NCBI GenBank assembly: GCA_022572105.1
Contig: JACZWN010000106.1
Span: 1-11,600 of the forward strand
Direction of reading: 5' to 3'
From: Pseudomonadota bacterium
GTDB taxonomy: Bacteria > Pseudomonadota > Alphaproteobacteria > Kiloniellales > J153
Length of the DNA: 11,600 nt
Shown one piece after another: positions 5,633 to 11,600 of the stretch (positions within the stretch are counted from its first letter, which is position 1; every line of letters begins with the position of its first letter). The translations under genes and the position numbers were made by a program. The notes beneath the pieces are model-generated. The model was given only the letters and a program-made list of their open reading frames with translations, had not been told where the DNA came from and did no database searches.

Positions 5633-5646
5633 TTGATCCAGGTCAA
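5633..5646 (-). promoter_or_regulatory. FNR/FixK-type box upstream of hemerythrin
   Basis: TTGATCCAGGTCAA matches the FNR/FixK consensus TTGAT-N4-ATCAA with one mismatch and fits TTGA-N6-TCAA completely. It sits between the stop of the four-cysteine gene and the hemerythrin start, so hemerythrin is the only reasonable target. Confidence 0.65.
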
Positions 5647-5689
5647 TCCGGCGCGGCGCGCGGACCGGTGCTGGTTTTGAAGGCCGGTC

Positions 5690-5920
5690 CTAATCGAACT
5701 GCGGATCCCACTCCCCGCACCAGTCGTCCGAGGCCACGCGCGGCCAGCGGGAATCCCCGTCCGGCTCGGCGCCGTTGGCGCCCGCACCGGGCGTCAGCGG
5801 ACGCGGCGCGTAGCGCTTGCAGCGGCCGATTTGCACCTTCTGGTCTTTCGCGGCCGGATCCAAGCGGTCCAGAAACTCCTCCAGCGCTTGCCAGTTGGCG
5901 CAGTTTCGACAACCCTTCAT
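5690..5920 (-). CDS. small four-cysteine (putative metal-binding) protein
   Basis: 76 residues from ATG 5920. A TTG at 5938, just after AAAGG, would add six residues and is an alternative start. Four cysteines stand out: C4 and C7 (KGCRNCANW), C34 (IGRCKRYAPRP) and C68 (DDWCGEWDP). The arrangement CxxC...GRCxxxAP...WPxV...DWCGEW is typical of a widespread class of short uncharacterised bacterial proteins thought to bind zinc or iron. The four cysteines could make one metal site. The middle (about 44-58) is a flexible G/A/P linker. The gene starts 30 nt after the pentapeptide-repeat gene on the same strand and is probably in one operon with it. The biochemical role is unknown. Confidence 0.8.
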   Translation of the reverse strand: MKGCRNCANWQALEEFLDRLDPAAKDQKVQIGRCKRYAPRPLTPGAGANGAEPDGDSRWPRVASDDWCGEWDPQFD

Positions 5921-5950
5921 TCCGCGCTTTTCCCCCAACGACCTTTGGTA

Positions 5951-7279
5951 TTACGAGCGGATGCCCGTGGCGCCGCGTAGGTCCGCCAACTCCATGGCCG
6001 TGCCGCGCAAGTCCGCGCCGCTCAGGTTGCAGTCGACGAAACGGGCGTTGTCGACCCGCGCTTCGCGCAGGTCGGCGTTGCACAGGCTCGCGCCGCTGAA
6101 ATCCGCCCACTCCAGGTCCGAGCCGCTGAGGTCGACACCGTCCAGCCTGGCGTCCCGGAGGCTGGAGGCAACCTTCTGGCCGATCGCGCCGATCAAGTGC
6201 ATCGGGCTCAGATTGGCGCATCTGAGGGAGGCTCCGGTCAGATTGGCGCAATCGAATTTGATGCCGCGCAGATCGGCGTCGCTGAAATCGGCGTCAAGGG
6301 CCAACGCGCTGGCGAAATTCGCCATCGTGAAACGCCCGGCGCGGAGCTTGGAATACGACAGATTGGCGAGCGAAAGCACCGCGGCCTGCAGGTCCACGCC
6401 GGATAGGTCCGCATGCTGGAGGTCGATGCAGGAGAGGTCCGCCTGGTGACCTTTTCGCCCCAGGCTATCGATCCACAGGATATGGTCGGCGATGATCTCC
6501 TGAATGGTCTTGTCGAGGCTTGCCAGGCTGCGCGGCAGGCGCACGTTGGTGGTCTGCGCGTACTTGAGATCGTCGGCCAGGAAATGCGCGGCGGTCAGGT
6601 CCGCGCCGTCCAGGTTGGTGTTGTAGAGGATCGCCCCGCTCAGGTTCGCGCCTTGGAAGACGCAGCCGCTCATGTCCGCGTCCGTCAGGTCCGCGCCGGT
6701 GAAGATCGCGCCGCGCACGTCGGAGTCGGCGAGGTTGGCCGCGACCAGCTTGGCGTTCTTGAAATTGGCGTTGCTCAGGTTGGTGCGCGGCCCGATGACG
6801 CGCCCCAACTTGGCGCCGCTCAGGTCCGCGCCCGACAGGTTGACATCGCTGATTTCCGCGGCGCCGTCCCGCATCGGGATCAGGTTGCCGTTCTTGTCCC
6901 GGAACAGGATGAAGCCGTTGCGGATGTCGGCCTCGTGCAGGTTGGCGCACTCCAGGTTGGCGCCGGTCAGGGTGACGCCGCGCAGATCCGCGCGCGTGAG
7001 GTCGCACTCGCGCATCTGGGCCGATTCCAAGTTGGCGCCGAACAGGTTGCTGCGGGCCAGACAGGCGCCCTCGAACACGGCGTGGCTCAACTCGGCCGCC
7101 ACCATGTCGGCGCTGGCCAGGTTGCGCCCGGAGAAGTCCAGGTGGCGCCCGTCCTTGAAGCTGACGGACAGGCGCTTTCCGCCGAGTATGCCCTGCAGGT
7201 ATTTCTCGTGAGAGTCCATGGCCTCTTCGAGCCAGACCTGATTGACGCGTTCCGGCTTTGGCAAGGCGCTGGCCGACAT
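5951..7279 (-). CDS. pentapeptide-repeat protein with duplicated module
   Basis: 442 residues. ATG 7279 has GAGGG 5 nt upstream. Most of the chain is A(D/N)LxX pentapeptide repeats that fold as a right-handed quadrilateral beta-helix: block one about residues 46-245 and block two about 280-440. The first block is interrupted by an insert (about 122-143, with FRDKNGNLIP). Each block is preceded by a similar helical segment: WLEEAMDSHEKYLQ...GG (17-34) and TIQEIIADHILWIDSLGRKG (258-277), so the protein appears to be a tandem duplication of a cap plus helix unit. No signal peptide or membrane helix is seen, so it is probably cytoplasmic. Pentapeptide proteins range from gyrase mimics to scaffolds; this one lacks features that would choose among them. 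The four-cysteine gene follows in the same direction. Confidence 0.93.
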   Translation of the reverse strand: MSASALPKPERVNQVWLEEAMDSHEKYLQGILGGKRLSVSFKDGRHLDFSGRNLASADMVAAELSHAVFEGACLARSNLFGANLESAQMRECDLTRADLRGVTLTGANLECANLHEADIRNGFILFRDKNGNLIPMRDGAAEISDVNLSGADLSGAKLGRVIGPRTNLSNANFKNAKLVAANLADSDVRGAIFTGADLTDADMSGCVFQGANLSGAILYNTNLDGADLTAAHFLADDLKYAQTTNVRLPRSLASLDKTIQEIIADHILWIDSLGRKGHQADLSCIDLQHADLSGVDLQAAVLSLANLSYSKLRAGRFTMANFASALALDADFSDADLRGIKFDCANLTGASLRCANLSPMHLIGAIGQKVASSLRDARLDGVDLSGSDLEWADFSGASLCNADLREARVDNARFVDCNLSGADLRGTAMELADLRGATGIRS

Positions 7280-7439
7280 TGAAACCCTCGGATTTCCGGG
7301 GTGCTCGAACCGGGGCGCGGCGCGCGTGCCCGGCCTTAGCGGAAGGTTTTCATATAAGGTAAATGTCTCAAGAATTCGTTAGACGGGCCGGTTGGCCGCC
7401 CGCCGCAGCGGGGCCGAAGGTTTTGAATTTTCGACGCTT

Positions 7440-7772
7440 TCAGGCCGTGGCCAGGCAGTCTTCCGGAAGCAGCCCGGCGAAGATGGAGGAGATCCGCGCA
7501 GGCTCCTCGCGGAACTGCAGGCCGAGGCTATTGCCGTTTTGCCAAGCCACCTCGACTTCGATGTCGACCGATTCGGCCAGTCTGAGCGTCATCGCGGAGT
7601 TCGCCGCGATCGGCTCGTGGAACCGAACCCGGGCGCCGTTGGCGGAAAGGTCGAGAACGAGCCCCTCGATGCTCCGCTTTCCGGAGAACAGGCGTCCGGA
7701 GAAGAGCACGTGGGCGCGCTTGTAACGGCGCCGGTCACTACGGCCTTGCTTATCGTCCGCGGCGTTCCACAT
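7440..7772 (-). CDS. single-domain PilZ protein (likely c-di-GMP binding), copy 1
   Basis: 110 residues from ATG 7772, which has AAAGG at 7-nt spacing; a GTG at 7799 lacks a good site. Both cyclic-di-GMP motifs of PilZ are present: RxxxR at R15-R19 (RRRYKR) and D/NxSxxG at D41-G46 (DLSANG), followed by the usual beta strands and VAWQNGNSLGLQF (75-87). The protein is one PilZ domain with short tails, so it would act as an adaptor that changes partner activity when c-di-GMP binds. A second PilZ gene lies 185 bp upstream in the same direction. The two are similar in layout but not close copies. The partner is not evident from the window. Confidence 0.92.
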   Translation of the reverse strand: MWNAADDKQGRSDRRRYKRAHVLFSGRLFSGKRSIEGLVLDLSANGARVRFHEPIAANSAMTLRLAESVDIEVEVAWQNGNSLGLQFREEPARISSIFAGLLPEDCLATA

Positions 7773-7896
7773 TGGATTGCCTTTGTCTCGAATTTGCACC
7801 CATCTTCTCTTTATGGTGCCCGAAAGACGTTGCCATTCTGTTAGCGGGCGCGCTTAACGCCCCGGCCCGATTCGTTATCCATGATGTCGTGGCGAC

Positions 7897-7927
7897 ACAC
7901 CGCGGGCCCCGGCCCGTCCCCCGGTGT
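7897..7927 (-). other. GC-rich hairpin between the two PilZ genes
   Basis: ACACCG (7897-7902) pairs with CGGTGT (7922-7927). Inside it CGGGC (7903-7907) pairs with GCCCG (7912-7916) around a 4-nt loop, with a 5-nt bulge on one side. It lies 31 nt after the stop of the upstream PilZ gene. No T run follows on the minus strand, so it may be a pause or processing site rather than a factor-independent terminator. Confidence 0.35.
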
Positions 7928-7957
7928 TCCCGGAAGAAAGTCTTTCTATTCAGCGAG

Positions 7958-8287
7958 TTAGAGAACGAGACAGATGCACTTGAGCAGGCGCTCCAGCTCC
8001 CGCTTGGGAAGCTGTAGCTCGACCCCCATGGTGTCCATGTTGCGCCATGCGAAAACGCCGCAAAGCGTTCCGGCGGTGGGGTGCTCGATCGCGATCACAT
8101 TTCCCTGCGGTATCTTCCCTTCGAAGCGCAGCCGGACGCCGTCCATCGAGACGTCCACGATGCGGCAGGTGTAAAGCCTGCCGCCGGAGGTGGCGGTAAT
8201 CGGCGCCTGGTCCTCGACGAGATAACGCTTCGACTTGCGCCGCTCGTCGTCTTCCGGGACCGAACCATTGGGATGTCTTTCGGTCAT
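7958..8287 (-). CDS. single-domain PilZ protein (likely c-di-GMP binding), copy 2
   Basis: 109 residues from ATG 8287. The PilZ signature is complete: R17-R21 (RRKSKR) and D45-G50 (DVSMDG), then strands ending in VFAWRNMDTMGVEL (78-91). The N-terminal 15 residues are polar and probably flexible, and the C-terminal tail (LPKRELERLLKCICLVL) is amphipathic and cysteine-containing. Like the neighbouring copy it has no output domain, so it should work through a partner. The gene is transcribed divergently from the LysE-type exporter across a gap of about 200 bp. It is 185 bp upstream of PilZ copy 1, with the GC hairpin between, so co-transcription is possible but not certain. Confidence 0.92.
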   Translation of the reverse strand: MTERHPNGSVPEDDERRKSKRYLVEDQAPITATSGGRLYTCRIVDVSMDGVRLRFEGKIPQGNVIAIEHPTAGTLCGVFAWRNMDTMGVELQLPKRELERLLKCICLVL

Positions 8288-8390
8288 GCCTTCTTTCCGC
8301 GTGACGACTGCGCCATGGCTGGGGTGGCTATCTTGGCCGCGATATCGTTAACGAATTCTTTACAGCCGGGCCGCGGCGGGCTGCGGACGC

Positions 8391-8427
8391 CGAAAGATCG
8401 TTCTTTCGACGGCCCCGATTCTTTCGA
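8391..8427 (+). promoter_or_regulatory. repeated TTCTTTCGA site, candidate operator
   Basis: TTCTTTCGA occurs at 8401-8409 and again at 8419-8427, 18 bp apart. CGAAAGA (8391-8397) forms a 7-bp inverted repeat with TCTTTCG (8402-8408) around a 4-nt loop. It lies in the divergent region between PilZ copy 2 and the exporter gene. The spacing near two helical turns suits a dimeric regulator, but no regulator gene is nearby. Confidence 0.35.
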
Positions 8428-8489
8428 TGACAAGACGGCCCGAACCATTTAGGTGAACGTGACGAGCGTCGGACTAATACCAAAGAGGC

Positions 8490-9116
8490 ATGGGACATCT
8501 GCTGCTGTTCTTGGAGGGCATCGCGGTCGGCCTGGCGATCGCGGCGCCCGTGGGGCCGATCGGCGCGTTGTGCATCAGCCGCACGCTGCGGCATGGCATC
8601 TGGATCGGGCTGGCCTCGGGCCTGGGGGCGGCCTGCGCGGATGCGGCCTACGGCGCCATCGCCGGCTTCGGGGTTTCCTCGGTGGCGGCGTTCCTGGTCG
8701 ATTTCCAGGACGCGTTGCGCCTGCTCGGCGGCACCTTCCTGCTGGTCCTCGGCGTCCGGATCCTGACCCGGGGACCGGCCCATGAGGCCGCGCAGCCGGC
8801 CTGGGGTGAGGCGCGCCATGCCGGGGCCTTCGCCTCTTGCTTCCTGCTGACGCTGACCAACCCGACCACCATCCTGGCGTTCGTCGCGATCTTCGCCGGG
8901 CTCGGCCTGGTGCAGGAAGGGCTGGACTACACCGCCGCCGCGAGCCTGGTGCTCGGCGTGTTCCTCGGCTCGGCGTTCTGGTGGCTGGCGCTCAGCGCCA
9001 TGGTCGGCCTGCTGCGCGGGCGCGTGACGCCGGCCATCCTGGTCTGGGTGAACCGGGGTTCGGGCGCCGTCATCACCGGTTTCGGCCTCGGCGTGCTGCT
9101 GGCGGCGGTGCTCTAG
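8490..9116 (+). CDS. LysE-family amino-acid exporter
   Basis: 208 residues, the normal size. The LysE/RhtB signature is clear: the first helix runs into AAPVGPIGALCISRTL (18-33), then a loop and GIWIGLASGLGAACADAAYG, with LLTLTNPTTILAFVAIFAG in the middle (about residues 118-136). Six hydrophobic helices are expected. The family exports amino acids or related small metabolites from the cytoplasm; the actual substrate cannot be read. ATG 8490 fits the family start, but the AAAGAGG upstream (8482-8488) is only 1 nt away, so initiation may be weak. The gene ends 30 bp before the convergent glycerol kinase gene. Confidence 0.9.
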   Translation: MGHLLLFLEGIAVGLAIAAPVGPIGALCISRTLRHGIWIGLASGLGAACADAAYGAIAGFGVSSVAAFLVDFQDALRLLGGTFLLVLGVRILTRGPAHEAAQPAWGEARHAGAFASCFLLTLTNPTTILAFVAIFAGLGLVQEGLDYTAAASLVLGVFLGSAFWWLALSAMVGLLRGRVTPAILVWVNRGSGAVITGFGLGVLLAAVL

Positions 9117-9146
9117 CCGATAACGGCCGGTCGGGAGCGGAGGCGC

Positions 9147-10640
9147 TCACTCCGCGCTACGCACGCGCCGGACCGCGTCCAGCCAGCCGGCGTAGCGCGT
9201 CTCGCGCTCGTCTGCGCTCATGCCCGGCTCGAAGCGGGCGGCGCATTGCCAGGTCTGAGCGAAGCCGTCCAGGCCGCCGAAGAAGCCGTTCTCGAGGCCC
9301 GCGAGACAGGCCGCGCCGAGCGCCGTGGTCTCGGTCACCACCGGGCGCTCGACGGCGACGCCGAGAGTATCGGCGAGCCTCTGCAACAACCATTCGTTGG
9401 CGACCATGCCGCCGTCGACCCTGAGCGTCTCCAGAGCCGCCGCCCCGTCCGCCTCCATGGCGCGCAGAAGATCGCGGGTCTGATAGCAGACCGCCTCCAA
9501 GGCCGCGCGCGCCAGTTCGGCCGGGCCGCTCGACCGGGTCAGCCCGAAGATGGCGCCGCGCGCGTGCGGATCCCAGTAGGGCGCGCCGAGGCCGGTGAAG
9601 GCGGGCACCAGATAGACCGCCTGGCTCGGGTCGGCGGCCTTGGCCAGCGCCTCGGTCTCGGCCGCCGAGCCGATCACCTTCAAGCCGTCGCGCAGCCACT
9701 GGACCGCGGCGCCGGCGATGAAGATGCTGCCCTCGAGGGCGTAGGTCGTGGCACCCGAGAGCCGGTAGGCGACGGTGGTGAGCAGGCGGTTCCTCGACGC
9801 CACCGCCTTGGGGCCGGTGTTCATCAGCGCGAAGCAACCGGTGCCGTAGGTCGATTTCACCATGCCGGCCTCGAAGCAGGCCTGGCCGAAGGCCGCCGCC
9901 TGCTGGTCGCCGGCCACGCCGTGGATCGGGATCGGCGCGCCGAACATCTCGGCCGGCGTGGCGCCGAACGCGGCGTCGCTGTCGCGCACCTCGGGCAGGA
10001 TCGCCGCGGGGATGTCGAATAGGGTCAATAGCTCCGGGTCCCAGGCCTGGCGTTGGATGTCGAAGATCATGGTGCGCGAGGCGTTGGTCGCGTCGGTCGC
10101 GTGCACGCTCCCGCCGGTCAGGCGCCACAGCAGGAAGCAGTCGATGGTGCCGAAGGCGAGCTCGCCGCGCTCGGCGCGCGCGCGTGCGCCGGCCACGTTG
10201 TCGAGCAGCCAGGCGATCTTGGAGGCCGAGAAGTAGGGGTCGATCAAGAGCCCGGTCTTGGCCTGGATCGCCGGTTCGTGGCCCTCGTCCTTGAGCCGGT
10301 CGCAGAGTGCCGCCGTGCGCCGGTCCTGCCAGACGATCGCCTTGTGGATGGCTTGGCCGGTCGCGCGGTCCCAGATCAACGTGGTCTCGCGCTGGTTGGC
10401 GATGCCGATGCTCGCGACCTCGCCGGCCCCGAGCCCGGCCTCGGCGAGCGCCTGCTTCGCCACCGCCACGGTGTCGCGCCAGATATCTTCCGGGTCGTGC
10501 TCGACCCAGCCCGACTGCGGGAAATGCTGCTCGAATTCGCGCCGCGCCTGGGCGAGCGGCCGGCCGTCCCGGTCGAACAGCATGGCGCGGCTGCTGCTGG
10601 TGCCCTGGTCGATCGCCAGAATTGCGCTGGGGCCGCTCAT
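9147..10640 (-). CDS. glpK: glycerol kinase
   Basis: 497 residues, against about 502 for the E. coli enzyme. It phosphorylates glycerol to sn-glycerol 3-phosphate with ATP in the cytoplasm. FGGY-kinase features are complete: AIDQGTSSSRAML (9-21, phosphate loop), glycerol-contact R84 and E85 (NQRETT) and Y136 (DPYFSASK), TDATNASRTM (182-191), catalytic D245 in GVAGDQQAA, STYGTGCF (263-270), PAFTGLGAPYWDP, and RVDGGMVANEWLLQ. Conservation is high over the whole chain with no frameshift. GGAGGAGG lies about 9-10 nt upstream of ATG 10640. The usual partners glpF and glpD are not adjacent. A very long open frame on the same strand in another phase (9157-11226) is a high-GC shadow. Confidence 0.97.
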   Translation of the reverse strand: MSGPSAILAIDQGTSSSRAMLFDRDGRPLAQARREFEQHFPQSGWVEHDPEDIWRDTVAVAKQALAEAGLGAGEVASIGIANQRETTLIWDRATGQAIHKAIVWQDRRTAALCDRLKDEGHEPAIQAKTGLLIDPYFSASKIAWLLDNVAGARARAERGELAFGTIDCFLLWRLTGGSVHATDATNASRTMIFDIQRQAWDPELLTLFDIPAAILPEVRDSDAAFGATPAEMFGAPIPIHGVAGDQQAAAFGQACFEAGMVKSTYGTGCFALMNTGPKAVASRNRLLTTVAYRLSGATTYALEGSIFIAGAAVQWLRDGLKVIGSAAETEALAKAADPSQAVYLVPAFTGLGAPYWDPHARGAIFGLTRSSGPAELARAALEAVCYQTRDLLRAMEADGAAALETLRVDGGMVANEWLLQRLADTLGVAVERPVVTETTALGAACLAGLENGFFGGLDGFAQTWQCAARFEPGMSADERETRYAGWLDAVRRVRSAE

Positions 10641-10778
10641 CCCCGTGGTCCTCCTCCCCCCGCCCGTTGGCGTGCCGTCGGGCGCCTAATACCAAGGAGC
10701 GTTGATAATGACCCATAGAGATCGGGCCGGGGGCATGGTGGGGGCGGCGGGCGCAAAGATCAAGACGGCCGCGGGCCA

Positions 10779-11258
10779 CTAGGAACTTGGCCCGACGCCG
10801 TGATATTTGCCGCGGTAGAAGAGCAGCGGCCGTTCTTCCGGGTCGTGCCGCAGGCGCAGCACCTCGCCGACGAAGATGACGTGGTCGCCGCCGTGATAGG
10901 TGTGGCGGATCTTGCACTCGAAGCTGGCCAGGGTATCGGCCAGGATCGGGCAGCCGGTATCCCAGGTCTCGTAGTCGAGCCCCGACCACTTGTCCTCCCG
11001 CGCCCGGGCGAAGCGCTCGGACAGCGCCCCCTGGTCCTCGCGCAGGACGTTGACCGCGAAGCTCTGGGTCGAGAGGAACGCGCGCAGGCTGTAGGCGCGC
11101 CGGTTGAGGCTGAACAGGATGAGCGGCGGGTCGAGCGACACCGAGCTGAACGAGCTGGCGGTGATCCCGACCGGCGCGCCGCGCGGCCCGACCGCCGTGA
11201 CGATGGTGATCCCGGTCGCGAAGCAACCGAGCGCGTCCCTGAATTCGGCTGGATCCAC
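10779..11258 (-). CDS. flavin reductase-like (FMN-binding) protein
   Basis: 159 residues. GTG 11258 is supported by GGGAGG on the minus strand 5 nt upstream. The flavin reductase-like split-barrel fold is recognisable from FRDALGCFATGITIVTA (6-22), GITASSFSSVSLDPPLILFS (31-50), FAVNVLREDQ and HTYHGGDHVIFVGEVLRL, ending in PLLFYRGKYHG. Members reduce FMN or FAD with NAD(P)H, usually to supply a partner monooxygenase; HpaC-type proteins have this size and layout. No oxygenase is in view, so the partner is unknown. It lies upstream of glpK in the same direction with about 138 bp between; an operon is possible but has no strong support. Confidence 0.9.
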   Translation of the reverse strand: MDPAEFRDALGCFATGITIVTAVGPRGAPVGITASSFSSVSLDPPLILFSLNRRAYSLRAFLSTQSFAVNVLREDQGALSERFARAREDKWSGLDYETWDTGCPILADTLASFECKIRHTYHGGDHVIFVGEVLRLRHDPEERPLLFYRGKYHGVGPSS

Positions 11259-11283
11259 CGGCGCCTCCCTTCGCCCGGAAAGG

Positions 11284-11295
11284 GGTTACCTAACC
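11284..11295. promoter_or_regulatory. GGTTACCTAACC palindrome in the divergent promoter region
   Basis: GGTTA-N2-TAACC is a short inverted repeat 26 bp upstream of the flavin reductase start and about 145 bp before the plus-strand gene at 11441. A second inverted repeat GGACC/GGTCC lies at 11381-11385 and 11392-11396. Either could be an operator; no regulator is visible. Confidence 0.25.
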
Positions 11296-11440
11296 AAGCG
11301 CCCCCGGCTAGTCAACGGGCGCACCGGGGACCGGGGCGCCGCCGCGCTTGATCCCCCGGGTGGCCTTCCCTAACCTTGACGGACCGCAAAGGGTCCAAGC
11401 GCGGTGCTCGGGCGGCGGAGAAGGGGTTCGAGGCACGACC

Positions 11441-11600
11441 ATGGCCGGCCCGGAGGCAGATGTGCAGGCAGGTGTGCAGGTGGATGTGCGGCTTGGCGCG
11501 GCTGGCGCGCGCCCGCGTCTACGCGAGCCGGGGCTCGCCGGTTTCGCGCCCGGGACCGAGCGCTACCGCGTGGCCGGCGGCGCCAGCCTGGTGGTCGCGC
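11441..11600 (+). CDS. start of an unidentified gene (3' end outside window)
   Basis: ATG 11441 has GAGG (11430-11433) at 7-nt spacing, and the frame stays open for 53 codons to the right edge. The first residues carry a short repeat of GTGCAGG-like codons (DVQAGVQVDVRLGA), then a polar linker and FAPGTERYRVAGGASLVV, which looks like the start of a folded beta domain. Composition matches core genes. The fragment is too short to name a family. Confidence 0.6.
   Translation, partial: MAGPEADVQAGVQVDVRLGAAGARPRLREPGLAGFAPGTERYRVAGGASLVVA

Noticed and set aside
6413..7282. 289-codon plus-strand frame with regular QVGA/QVRA repeats
   Set aside because: The regularity is the mirror of the pentapeptide repeats on the minus strand, not an independent gene.
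9157..11226. 689-codon minus-strand frame
   Set aside because: Out-of-phase shadow of glpK and the flavin reductase in high-GC DNA; made of R/A/G/P-rich sequence.
1..11600. CRISPR array or phage attachment duplication
   Set aside because: No regularly spaced repeats are present, and no second copy of the tRNA-Phe 3' end was found by reading.

Overview
This looks like chromosome from a high-GC alphaproteobacterium, most likely of the Rhodospirillales type. That placement is inferred from very GC-rich core genes, a pentapeptide-repeat gene, PilZ genes, a bacteriohemerythrin with an FNR/FixK-type box, and the style of the tRNA-Phe gene. The species cannot be read from the window.

Layout. 1-466 is the end of a TPR-like gene. 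A sigma70-like promoter (492-520) then serves a tRNA-Phe (565-640). From about 644 to 3560 the sequence is AT-richer and clearly accessory. Its core is a complete IS1595-type transposon at 825-2534, with 24-bp perfect inverted ends, an 8-bp target duplication (AACTATTT), a DDE transposase on the minus strand and two small passenger genes on the plus strand. It has inserted into a short element of about 156 bp with its own 20-bp inverted ends (800-819 and 2654-2673). A small exported six-cysteine protein follows (3151-3558).

From 3809 to the end the window is GC-rich core. On the minus strand are an EamA/DMT transporter whose expected ATG reads ATA, a bacteriohemerythrin lacking the usual aspartate ligand, a four-cysteine small protein, a 442-aa pentapeptide-repeat protein with an internal duplication, two single-domain PilZ proteins, glycerol kinase GlpK and a flavin reductase-like protein. 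On the plus strand are a LysE-family exporter and, at the right edge, the start of an unidentified gene.

How parts fit together. The pentapeptide gene and the four-cysteine gene are probably co-transcribed. The hemerythrin has its own promoter with an FNR/FixK-type box at -41.5, which suggests induction at low oxygen. The PilZ pair points to cyclic-di-GMP signalling. The best mechanistic find is at the transposase end: the inverted end carries the -35 box, and a hairpin would hide the transposase ribosome site only in transcripts that read in from outside. This is the layout that protects IS10 and IS50 from read-in expression. No CRISPR array, rRNA or recognised defence system is present.
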